A stretch of DNA of 64,000 nt from Balaenoptera acutorostrata. Taxonomy: Eukaryota; Chordata; Mammalia; Artiodactyla; Balaenopteridae. The translations under genes and the position numbers were made by a program. The stretch's first letter is position 1, and each line of letters begins with the position of its first letter. The notes beneath the pieces were generated by a model that had not been told where the DNA came from, did no database searches, and worked only from the letters and a program-made list of their open reading frames with translations. The stretch covers positions 49,998,207 through 50,062,206 of the forward strand of contig NC_080078.1 of the NCBI RefSeq assembly GCF_949987535.1, read 5' to 3'. Positions 22,490 to 32,429 of this stretch are shown piece after piece.

Positions 22490-24850
22490 ATTGGGTATAT
22501 TGGATTATGTGTTTATCATTTGTTTGACCACACGTGGAGGGAACCTCATTTGTATTGTTCACTTCTGAATTTCCCAGCAGCCCGGACAGAGTGTGACACT
22601 AAATATGCATTGCATAAGTGAATGGAGGTTCCAGGAGTCTTGGGTAGCAATGTATGGGGCTGTATACTGACACTCTTTGGATGTCACTGCTTAAAACTAA
22701 AAGCTAAAGTAAGAGGAATGAATTAAATTGAAATGAATTTGTAAATGCTACTTTAAAAATAGTTTGAATATATAGTCTCTTTGGAATTCTTTTAGCGTAT
22801 AAATATCCTCTACATAAAAGAGAGAAAAGATGTGGAAAAAATGTCTTCCTTTCACTACTTTTGCCACGGATCTTCTTTTTGTAATTGCTGCAACTTTTGC
22901 ATACCAATCTGGTAATCAGAGTTGTGCAAACCTACAAGTTGTAAAGAACCAAGAGGAGGACCTTGAATGTGACATTTTGGAGGCAGGTCTACATTTCCCT
23001 ATGGGTAGTAACAGTGCTGGGGACGTATGGGAGGATGGAACACTGGCTGGTAGCATGAATCAGAAACGAGTGGGTGATAGCCTGCTTCCCAAGGGTGTCT
23101 CATAATGCAATTCTTCTCTCATAATCATAAAAAAAAGACTTGTCCAAAAAGGATTTGGTTTTGTTAAAATAAACTTCAGCCCCCCATTCAATTATCCAAT
23201 TGGAATGATCCCACATCCCATGACACATACCATATTAAAATACTTTTAGGTACCTCAAAAATATTTGTTGGGATGGCAAAAGCCCAAGTACCTCTGCCTA
23301 GCCAGGTCTCCCTGGTGCAAGCAGATAACTCATTTGCCAACTCAGGGATTATAACAAATACCCTTCAATATCAAAACATTTGGCCAGGGAAAAGATAGAC
23401 AGATGTCTGTCTCTGCCACTGACATTCCACCAAATCTTCTTGGTTACAGACAGCAGGTCTGGTGCATCTGTTACCCTAACTCTTTTCTATTTCCTGTTGA
23501 AGTGGCCCAGGTTGGATTGAAATTGGGCTTCTGGAACATTTGCCATGTGAATTTAGGCAAAACCACTCCAGATTCTATTTACAGGGAGTCACTGCATGGC
23601 ATGTAGGCCATATGGCTTCTTTGAAAATACAAAAGGGAAGCTCTGCAGCAGTGTCTGTTGCTGGTGGGGTGTTGCGTTGAGCTGGGGCAGTGGGCTGGAG
23701 GGTGGAGTGGAGGAAGGAAAAGAGGGCACAGCAGAATCTTGAAGACAGATGGAATGATCCAGGCCCTAAGGGAACTCTTGTTAAGGATGGTGAGATAGTG
23801 GTTAGCTGGACCCCACAGAGGGGACTACCCTGGCACCTGTGAGAACCCAGGGGAGGCTCTGGATAAAAGAACAGCTTTAATAAATTCTGTGAAACATCAA
23901 GGTCCAAGCAGAAGAACTGAACCCAAGAGGGGAAGAATGATTTACTGAACCAGCTCACAGAAGAAATGGGGTTGTAAGCAGGGCAGAGTCATGTCATTGG
24001 TGGATAATGATTAGTAGTCAGTGGTTCATTGCAGAGCAGTCAGGGGATGGGGAGAAGTGAGAAGCAGCTCAGGTAACTAAACATTGAGGACCAAGGCCCA
24101 TTCTGTGAGCGTTTTTGAGGTATTACGTGGGCCCCCTCAATACTTGTGGAAACGGGGATAATACCCTGCCATAATCTAAGCCAAGATACACCAGTTAGCA
24201 AAATTTAGCTGTTTATATTAATATGACCTCATATGTACCCATAGTTTGGTGACTTTCAGATTTCTTGTTAAATCCATTTCATAGACATTTAAAAATAATT
24301 CCCTCAACTTTGAACAGATAAATATATATCAACATCCTTAATGGAAACTGGCCTGGATTCAAATGCACCAACAAAACAAAGGAAAATTAACCTAAAGAGT
24401 TTAAGGCAATGACATTTTTTGAAAAACCATGTATACAAGTTGAAAAATTGTGAAGAGAAAGATAAATTAAGCTTATCTTAGACCTAATAAAGTTTTGCTT
24501 CTACATTCATTGTTTTTAAATTTGCTTACTTCAAAGAAGAGTTTTTAATTAACTTAATTTCAACTCAATTACTGTGTTATTAAAAATAAGCTTCATAGCT
24601 TTTAAGTCCCAAATAAAAATTTATCAGTATATTTAGCTTGATATCATTCATCAATTTAGCTGCAAAAGAATCTTAACATAAATCATGGTAAGGTTTACTC
24701 CCGGGGAAAATCACTCCCCTGCTGCTCTGGATTTCTCATCACTGAACAGCCTTAAAATGTGTGTAAATAAAAAAAAAAATGTGTACTGTGAAATAAAGAT
24801 CAAGAATCATGCATCTCAATATAAAAAATCCTTGTTGTTTGAAAAGTAAA
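22490..24850. other. No gene recognised
   Basis: 22,540-22,625 has a weak L2-tail flavour ('TTTCCCAGCAGCCCGGACAGAG'). The rest (22,650-24,850) is unassigned, with a purine-biased GC-richer patch at 23,630-23,960. The 127-codon minus frame at 23,575-23,958 falls in that patch and is best explained by composition. Confidence 0.45.
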
Positions 24851-24854
24851 TAGA

Positions 24855-24975
24855 AAAATTAGAATGTGTTATATTTACAACTCTGCAACTATACGAAAAC
24901 CATTGACTTGTACTCTTTAAATAGGTGAATTTTATAGTATGTGAATTATATCTCAATAAAGCTGTTTTGTTTAAA
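24855..24975 (+). mobile_element. Old L1M 3' terminus
   Basis: 'AGGTGAATTTTATAGTATGTG' followed by 'AATTATATCTCAATAAAGCTG' is the common 3' end of old mammalian L1s, with an A-rich tail at 24,970. Confidence 0.65.
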
Positions 24976-25415
24976 AAAGGATATAGAAATTCTATTTTAA
25001 AATTTGGCAACATTATTCAATAACTATAAGGCATAAAGTCATTATAAAAATACAGTTGTTTTGAATTACCACTAGCCATTCCAAAATTTTTTAAATAATA
25101 TTAACTTAATGGAAGTTTACATAGTTTATCAGAAGGACATTTATTGAAGGGATCAACTTTATATTTTATTGTTAATTTTACTGTGAACTCTATTATTTGA
25201 GTTACTAGTCCTATAATCTTGAATTGTTTTTAAAGTTTTCATGAGAATTAGAGGATTTCAAAAGCTAATAATTAGCTAAATATTATCCCTAGAATCAAAG
25301 TACTTTATACTCTTACTTCATGTAAAGTCCTGTGCTTACATGTTGAGAATTTTAGGTCCCTGGTATTTTTTCAGTAGTTTAGTTACTCTGTCAATTGCTT
25401 TTACAGGGGTTTTGT

Positions 25416-25428
25416 CCAAGCTATTTTA
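25416..25428. repeat. SINE target-site duplication, left copy
   Basis: CCAAGCTATTTTA, identical to 25,791-25,803. Confidence 0.9.
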
Positions 25429-25790
25429 TTTTTTTAAGTTAATTTATTTTATTTTTATTTTTATTTTTTGGCTGCATTCAGTCTTTGTTGCTGCACGCGG
25501 GCTTTCTCTATTTGCGGCGAGTGGGGGCTACTCTTCATTGCGGTGTGCAGGCTTCTCATTGTGGTGGCTTCTCTTGTTGCGGAGCACAGGCTCTAGGTGC
25601 ACGGACTTCAGAAACTGTGGGGCATTGGCTCAGTAGCTGTGGTTCCCAGGCTCTAGAGCTCAGGCTCAGTAGTTGTGGCGCACAGGCTTAGTTGCTCTGC
25701 AGCGTGTGGGATCTTCCCGGACCAGGGCTTGAACTCGTGTCCAGTGCACTGGCAGGCGGATTCTTAACCTCAGCACCACAAGGGAAGCTC
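25429..25790 (-). mobile_element. CHR-type tRNA-derived SINE
   Basis: Read on the minus strand it starts with the 'GGGAGCTTCCCTTGTGGTGC' head of a CHR SINE and carries a pol III B-box-like GTTCAAGCCC (25,725-25,734 plus coordinates). It continues through the 'CGGAGCACAGG..'-type body and ends in a TTTTA/AAAAT-rich tail. Exact 13-bp TSD (25,416-25,428 and 25,791-25,803). CHR SINEs are known from Cetacea, hippos and ruminants, so this is a main clue to the organism. The ORFs of 98 and 68 codons here are artefacts of its GC-rich body. Confidence 0.88.
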
Positions 25791-25803
25791 CCAAGCTATT
25801 TTA
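25791..25803. repeat. SINE target-site duplication, right copy
   Basis: CCAAGCTATTTTA, exact match to the left copy. Confidence 0.9.
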
Positions 25804-25877
25804 ATAATTCTTATGTTGTGACTTCTTTTTAAGAGTATAGAAAATGGAGACCTCAAAAACATGAATGTATGAGTATG

Positions 25878-26005
25878 TACTAGGATGTGATAGTGGGAAT
25901 GCAAAATAGTAGAGCCACTTTGGACAACAGTTGGCAATTTCTTATGCAGGTAAAAACACATTTGCCATATGACTCAGCAACCCAAGTTAAATGAAAATCT
26001 AAGTT

Positions 26006-26044
<39 letters not shown>

Positions 26045-26500
26045 TATGCAAATATTCATATTAGCTTTATTTGTAATTGCCCCAAACTGGAAAAACCTCA
26101 AGTATTCTTCCGTTGGGAATGATAAACCATTTGGAATATCCATTCAATGGAATACTCTGCAGCAAGAAAAATGAACCAATTACTGATATATCCCCCAATG
26201 AAGATGAATCTAAAGTCAACTATGCTGCATGAAGGAAGCCAAATTCAAAAGGCTTTGATTCCTTTAATGTTACATTCTTATAAAAGACAACAGAAAAAAA
26301 AGTCAGTGGTGTTCAGGGCTGTGGGTGGGGGAAAGAGTTAACCATAAGGGCATGAGGGGATTTGGGGAGTTTTGGGGCTGCTCTGTGTCTTGATTGTGCC
26401 AGTGGTTACACAACTCTAGCATTTGTCAGAACTCTGCACTGAAAATAGTGACTTTTACTGTATGTAAATTATACCTAGATTTTTTTACCAGTGGAAAAAA
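25878..26500 (+). mobile_element. Old L1M ORF2-end/3'UTR fragment
   Basis: 'GTGGGAATGCAAAATAGTAGAG', 'GCCACTTTGGACAACAGTTGG', 'ATGGAATACTCTGCAGCAA' and 'GACTTTTACTGTATGTAAATTA' are diverged counterparts of L1 ORF2-end and 3'UTR wording. It is interrupted by a (CA)n run. It is much more decayed than the L1s with TSDs, so it is an older layer. Confidence 0.7.
26009..26042. repeat. (AC)17 microsatellite
   Basis: Uninterrupted AC dinucleotides, likely polymorphic. It lies inside the old L1 fragment. Confidence 0.95.
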
Positions 26501-27453
26501 GGAGTACTAGTGTCATATTGGTTATTTCTTAAAAACAATGCCAAAGTCAAGGAAGAACTCAAAAGAAACAAAAATGATAACAATAAATCAGGAATCACAA
26601 CTTTTATAAAATATCTTATAGGACACTTTCACACTTCAAACCTGAAGACCCCCAAGGACAATGCCAAGGAGATGCTGATGGCACAGGGAGTGAGTGGAAG
26701 ACCTTCAGCTTTTGTCCACGTGGTTCTAAGAGAGAGTTAATGCTAGTGTTGTGTCTGTCTACTAACTTCCCTCCTATGTGTCTAGAACAGTATTTTGTAT
26801 GAACTATACTTCGGAGAATTGAAAAAAAATGCCACTCAAATCATTTTCCGGGTTCTGGGGTTGAGATTAAAGATGTTGTCCGAGGTAAGCTCTTCTTCCA
26901 GGCTCCTTCCCATTACTGAGGAAGGGATTTCAGGGGAAATAGCCTGTATTTTGCTCTGGTGAACACATTTGATGTTTTGTTTCTGGAATCAAGTCATGAA
27001 TTCCCAGGATAGGAAGGAATGGCATCCAGAACAATGAGAGGTGCTGGGCATTGCCCACCACTGGTACCATATTGGTCAGACTAATAAAATGCATCCTTCC
27101 CAATGGTAAAAAATGGTGGAAGTTAAGAGGTGTGTGGGTAAGAGAATGTTGTTAAAATAATTTGCAAAGTGGTGTCAGTATTCTGATCTAAGGAAGGTCA
27201 AGGGAATTCAAATCTTCGTTTATGTGTATGTAGGTATGCTCCCATTCATTCGCTTGCTTGGTTGTTAGATGTATACATATTCACTGTGATATATATTAAT
27301 TCTTTTGGGACACATTTCTTAGACATAGGTATATAGATGCACTGAAGTTTGGAGGTAACATTTTCTCATACAATTTAGTGAGCATCTGTCTGCTCTGTAT
27401 CCTGGCACGGGAGTAAATCCTTTGTATTTATTCACTCTTTTTAATCTTTAGAG
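26501..27453. other. No gene recognised
   Basis: Unassigned sequence; no ORF with recognisable content. It ends at the left terminus of the hAT remnant. Confidence 0.5.
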
Positions 27454-27927
27454 CAGCTGTTCTCAAAGTATAGTGCCAGAACCCTTGGAGGTCACCTTTC
27501 AGGCAGCCCATAACATCTTCATTTTTCCAACTGCAAATCTGTTTGAAGCTGGATTTTCTTTATACACTTCAACCAAAACAACGTATCGCAACAGATTGAA
27601 TGCAGGAGCAGATAAGAGAATCTGGCTGTTTTATGTTAAGCCAGACATTAAAGCAATTTACGAAGTTGTAAAACAATGCCACTCCTCTCTGTAAGTTTTT
27701 TGGGGGAATGTATAGTTATTGTTTTTAAGAAATATATGTTCTTGATGTTAATATGTAATAGATGTATTCTAAATTTTAAATAAATTAATAAATATTTTTG
27801 ATGTCTTGGTTTTAATTTATAATGTGGTTAATATCAATAGATAGAATGCATATCTAACTAAGCAAAAGCTCTTTTGGGTTCCCAACAAATTTTTTTTCAG
27901 TGTGTAAGAGGTCCTGAGACCAAAAAG
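27454..27927 (+). mobile_element. hAT-superfamily (Charlie-like) DNA transposon remnant
   Basis: The left end 'CAGCTGTTCTCAAAGTATAGTG' fits the hAT-Charlie terminal inverted repeat (CAG-GGTTCTCAAA type). The right side ends 'GGTCCTGAGACCAAAAAG', the usual subterminal phrase before the opposite TIR, whose last ~12 bp seem lost. Between them a frame encodes a transposase C-terminus. The large internal deletion makes it a short non-autonomous derivative. DNA transposons of this kind stopped moving long ago in most mammals. Confidence 0.65.
27473..27694 (+). pseudogene. hAT transposase C-terminal relic
   Basis: A 73-codon frame whose second half reads LFEAGFSLYTSTKTTYRNRL followed by NAGADKRIWLF and IKAIYEVVKQCHSSL. 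The pattern F-(x)-GFS..TK.-YR-RL-(9)-R..L resembles the C-terminal part of hAT transposases and of host genes derived from them (ZBED5/FAM200-type). It ends with a TAA shortly before the 3' subterminal region, as an authentic transposase would. The N-terminal zinc finger and the DDE-type catalytic core are absent. The ATG of the frame is incidental. Function is inferred from motif memory only; it has no visible promoter or splice context. Confidence 0.55.
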
Positions 27928-27954
27928 AGAGAGAGAGATGCTGATTCACAGCAA

Positions 27955-28085
27955 TCTTACAAAGTAGGTATGATCATCCCCATTTTCAGATGTCCAATAA
28001 CTCACAAATATTAAATGGCATAGCTGCCTGACCCCCAAGACGATGCTCTCTCTCCTATAACATTCTGTGTCTTTACTGGAGGCAT
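27955..28085 (-). mobile_element. MIR SINE fragment
   Basis: 'TACAAAGTAGGTATGATCATC', 'CCCATTTTCAGATG' and 'ATTAAATGGCATAGCTGCCTGA' follow reverse-complemented MIR. Decayed. Confidence 0.5.
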
Positions 28086-28429
28086 TTGCAGACAGTGTTT
28101 CTCTCAAAAGCACATCTATGCCTTTTAGGTTCTCTTCCCACGATGATGTGCTCATTCAAGTGGGGCAGGACAATGGTAGGGCATTGACATACCGTATTCC
28201 CCACCCCATTTACTCCCAGTGTTCCCCATTGTTTCTTTGAAGACCATTAAGGACATGGCTTCATTGATGTGCTAGAGAAAAACTTGGAGAGAGGAGGAGC
28301 GGGATGCATTGTCAGAAAAGCTGTGGAGAGATGAGTCCCTGCCACCACCTAGAACCCTGTACTTTCCGTGCTCCCATCAAATCTGCTGCCTGCCTGGATC
28401 TGAGTGAGCAGCCGTGTATCATTTTGGAA

Positions 28430-28640
28430 GAGGTATAACTTTGGAGTCAGCCAGCTTGGCTTTGAGTCTATTCCTCTGCCATTTGACTAGCTCTTCCACT
28501 TGGGACAAGCTCTATTTCCTCTGTCAGTCTTAGTCTCCTCCGCTGTCAAATGGGATAATGGTAGAATGGCTGGCAGGCTTTCATAAGCTAACACAATTAA
28601 AGTGCTTGCAACCGAGTAAGCAAGGAAGAAAAGCAAGCAT
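28430..28640 (+). mobile_element. MIR SINE
   Basis: Sense MIR order: 'AACTTTGGAGTCAGCCAGCTTG', 'GAGTCTATTCCTCTGCCATTTG', 'CTCCGCTGTCAAATGGGATAAT', then a decayed 'taaagtgcttgcaac' tail. Nearly full length. Confidence 0.75.
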
Positions 28641-29841
28641 CCTCCTTTCTCATTCCCCTTGATTTGTTCTCTCCTAAAGGTTCTTCTCTCTTCTCCTGGA
28701 TTATGGTCAAAGGAGACCTACAGACACCTGAGGTTTTGTGATTGTTGTTTTTGTATTTTCTATCTGTTTTTCTTTGGGGGGAGAGGTTTAGAGTGACTTC
28801 ACAAATGTCTTTACAGATGTCTAAGATGTGCTCTGTTTCTTTGATGTACAAAGTATAAAATACTTCCATGCTATCCTATTTTCTCAGAGAAAACTCTTTA
28901 AAGGAGAGAGAACTTATCCTCATTTCACTATTGGGAGGTAGCAGCCCATCAGAATAAAGCTATTGCCTGAGGCTGCCTGGATCTTAAGTGTAAACCATCA
29001 TCTCTTCTTTTCCTTTGCTCTTCATTCTCACAACCCCTCGCCCCTCAGCTGGGAGCAAAACCAGGGTAGGGTAAGTGGTGCACAATGGCCGGGAACATCG
29101 TGTCACATGTATAGATGCTCTTAATGTGATTCTTTCTATCTCTTGTCTGTTTCCTTTGTGGGAGAACAGAAAATAAAATGACAAAGAGAAGGTTGTTTAC
29201 ATATTTCAGGCTGTTCTTTATATTCTCCATAAATCTCTAGCTACAGCAAATAAAGTTTGAATGATATGAAGTGTCTGATATTCAACATTTTTGACAAATG
29301 GCAATTTCAACCTCATAATCATCAGGCACAAGAATCTTTAATAGGTTAAGGAGAGACCAGCCACCTTAAAGACAGCTTTCATAGCTAGTGAGAAAAAGTG
29401 CATGTAAAATGATGTCCAGGAAAATCATTTAGTAGCACACAAGGAGCAGGAGATATTTTGAAAGAACGACATGCATCAGTCAGAAGTAATATCTACCAAA
29501 CAGCACTAATCAAGTAGACGGAATCATTTCAATAGTCATTTTAAACAAGGACACGTTAAGTGGACTGCATCTTCCTTGGGTCTATAAATTTTTCCAAAGG
29601 ATTTGGACCCAAGAAGGAGGACATAAATGAAGGAGTGAGTGACTGTGCCCACCCCTCTGTAAGGACTTCATAAATATTAGTGAGATGAGAGCCCCCCTCC
29701 GGTGCAAACATATTCCCATGTATCAGCAATAAAGATGCTGATGGATGCTTCATCATTTCTCCTTGAGTCTCCATGAGGCATTAGCAAAATACTTCAGTTT
29801 TATCCTCCTTCCCACTTCACACCCTAATAGCTACTTAATTC

Positions 29842-29854
29842 AAAAACATCATGC
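29842..29854. repeat. Candidate L1 target-site duplication, left copy
   Basis: AAAAACATCATGC against AAAAAATTCATGC at 37,085-37,097 (11 of 13). The A-rich half is weakly informative; TCATGC at the L1 start is the informative part. Confidence 0.5.
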
Positions 29855-31478
29855 GTGAAGATGGTGTACTAGGAGGATGCGGAATCCGCATCTCCTCACC
29901 ACTAGGGCACCTACCAGGCACCGGTGGGGGACCACAGACACCTAAAGGGACGGGAGGAATCCCCAGCTACTGGGTAGGACATGGGACATGGGGAGAGTGA
30001 AGGGGGAGGAGAAGTGGAGGTGGGACGGGACTGGAGCCCCTGAGGGGCGACTGGGGGAGGGAAAGGGATCCCATGCCCGAAGGGGGAAATTGGGGAACCA
30101 TCGGGAGAGCAGAGGATCAAAAGGGAGCATTGCCAGGTTTCCCCTCCCCACTTGGACCACAAGGAACCTATTGAGATCCTGGGCCTGATCCTCTGCCCAC
30201 CTAGGCCTCCTCCAGCCACGAGGATCCTGAGGGAGTGTGAGGGAGGGAAGGGGGAGCAAAAGTAAAGGCTAGACCTCTGAGACCAGCACCCCTGAGGGGT
30301 GGCTGGGGGAAGGGAGGAGTTCCTACACCCAGCAGGACCCACCCACAGTTTGGGGTTCAGTGGTGACAGGGGAGACCCTGGGGGAGATGGTGGGGGAGGA
30401 GCGTGAAGGAATGGAAGGGAATGGGGCCAGTGCTTTCCCTGTCCACATAGGCACCGGGAAGCCTGTTGGGCTCCTGGGCCTAAACCTCTGCCCTTGGAGT
30501 CTCCCTCCTGCCCCGCAGAACCAAAGCCCCACCTCTACACCCCCACCCAGGGCCCTACCTCTACACTCAGAGACCCCCTCCAATGCGCTGGGCCTAAACC
30601 CCACCCACACACCCTCACTCAGGGCCGCACCTCCAAACTCCCGAACTCCACACTCCAGAGGCCCTCCTTTCGATGGGCATCCTCTCCCCTTCCATGCAGG
30701 TCCTAAGCTGAGGCCCCACCCCACACTTGAACATCGCCCTGCCTAGGCCCCGCCCCACATTCAAACGTCACCCCCCCACCCGCCTAGGTCCCACCCCACC
30801 CTGAACCCCGCCCCTGCCTAAGTTCTACGCCCTGCCTTAACTCCGTCCCCATAGACAAGGTTTTTTTTTTTTTTCCTTTTTTCCTCTTTTAGATTGGAGT
30901 TCTGTTTTACCTTGTTGATTCATTGTTGTTGTTTCTTTTATATTTTTATTTTTCCTAATAAATCTTTTATTTTTATGATTTTATTTTATTCTTTATACTT
31001 TGTTAGTGATCCCTCCTTTTGGCTTGTTCCCCACCCCACCTTTTTTTCTTTTTTCTGTTGTGGTTTTATTTTACCTTATTGCAGTTGTTTCCATTATAGT
31101 TTTATTTTTCCTTATATGTTTTTTATCTTTCTAATTTTATTTTGTTTTTTATTCTTTGATATTGTACTGCTCCTTTTTTCCTTTCTTTCTTCTTTTTTTT
31201 TTCTAACCACACCACAAAGCTTGGGGAATCTTGGTTCCCAGACCAGAGGTCAGTCCTGAGCTCCTGTACTGGGAGCTCCGAATCCAAACCGCTGGACTAA
31301 CAGAGAACCTCAGACCCCAGGGTGTATCAATCATAGTGAAACCTCCCAGAGGTCATCATCTCAGCACCAAGACACAGCTCTATCTAACTGCCTGCAAACT
31401 CCAGTGCTGGACGTCTCAAGCCAAACAACCAGTAAGACAGGAATACAATGCCACCCATCAAAAAAAAAAAAAAAAAAA
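29855..31478 (+). promoter_or_regulatory. L1 5'UTR / former internal promoter region
   Basis: It opens with AAGATGGT at 29,858-29,865; L1 promoters often carry a YY1 site AAGATGGC there, so this site may be mutated at its last base. A GC-rich block (29,870-30,490) is followed by a C-rich, imperfectly repeated stretch (30,490-30,850: CCCCACC, CCCTGCC, CCCCGCC units), a T-rich block (30,860-31,210) and an A-run (31,460-31,479) just before the ORF1 ATG. ORFs of 66-143 codons here (29,911-30,746, both strands) are due to GC bias, not genes. Confidence 0.7.
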
Positions 31479-32425
31479 ATGAAATGACAAAAAAATATGT
31501 TAGAGACGAAGGAGCAAGGTAAAAACCTACAAGACCAAATAAATGAAGATGAAATAGGCAACCTACCTGAAAAAGGTTTCAGAGTAATGAGAGTAAAGAG
31601 AATCCAAAATCTCAGAAACAGATGGAGAAAATACAAGAAACATTTAACAAGGATCTAGAAGAACTAAAGAGCAAACAAACAGTGATGAACAACACAATTA
31701 CTGAAATTAAAAATACTCTAGAAGGAATCAATAACAGAATAACTGAGGCAGAAGAACAGATAAGTGACCTGGAAGATAAAATGGTGGAAATAACTACCAG
31801 GGAGCAGAATAAAGAAAAAAGAATGAAAAGAATTGAGGACAGTCTCAGAGACCTCTGGGACAACATTAAACGCACCAACATTCGAATTATAGGGGTCCCA
31901 GAAAAGGAAGAGAAAAAGAAAGGATCTGAGAAAATATTTAAAGGGATTATAGTCCAAAACTTCCCTAAAATGGGAAAGGAAATAGTCAATCAAGTCCAGG
32001 AAGCAGAGAGAGTACCAGACAGGATAAACCCAAAGAGAAACATGCTGAGAAACATATTAATCAAACTATCAAAAATTAAATACAAAGAAAAAAATTTAAA
32101 AGCAGCAAGGGAAAAGCAACAGATAATATACCAGGGAATCCCCCTAAGCTTAACAGATGATTTTTAAGCAGAAACTCTGTAAGCCAGAGGGGAGTGGCAG
32201 GACATATTTAAATTGATGAAAGGGAAAAACCTACAGTCAAGATTACTCGATCCAGCAAGGATCTCATTCAGATTCAATGGAGAAATTAAAGTTTTTACAG
32301 ACAAGCAAAAGCTAAGAGAATTCAGCACTACCAAACCAGCTTTACAACAAATGCTAAAGAAACTTCTCTAGGCAGGAAACACAAGAGAAGGAAAAGACCT
32401 ACAAAAACAAACCCAAAACAATTAA
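31479..32425 (+). pseudogene. L1 ORF1p relic
   Basis: The ancestral ATG at 31,479 is followed by TGA at codon 3. The frame then reads ..KEQGKNLQDQINEDEIGNLP.. until a frameshift near 31,618. From 31,622 the proper frame resumes (MEKIQETFNKDLEELKSKQ) through the coiled coil (EGINNRITEAEEQISDLED) and the RRM-like domain (TNIRIIGVPEKEEKKKGSEK, then INPKRNMLRNILIKLSK) up to a stop at 32,164-32,166. The C-terminal domain continues (LREFSTTKPALQQMLKK) to TAA at 32,423-32,425, with a further in-frame stop before 'AGNTREGKDLQ'. The length is about the same as the minus-strand copy. Confidence 0.88.
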
Positions 32426-32429
32426 GAAA

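Larger units (their letters stand above)
27928..29841. other. No gene recognised; two MIR fragments
   Basis: Besides the two MIRs listed separately, this is unassigned sequence, with a purine-rich stretch at the start ('GAGAGAGAGA', 27,925-27,937). Short ORFs on the minus strand have no domain support. Confidence 0.5.

Noticed and set aside
23575..23958. 127-codon minus frame
   Set aside because: Falls in a purine-biased patch, overlaps nothing recognisable and lacks any domain.
25880..26143. CRISPR-like or tandem protein repeat (poly Cys-Val)
   Set aside because: Produced by translation of the (AC)17 microsatellite; there are no spaced direct repeats.
29911..30746. Set of 66-143-codon frames on both strands
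   Set aside because: They sit in the GC- and C-rich 5'UTR of the plus-strand L1, where stop codons are sparse by composition.
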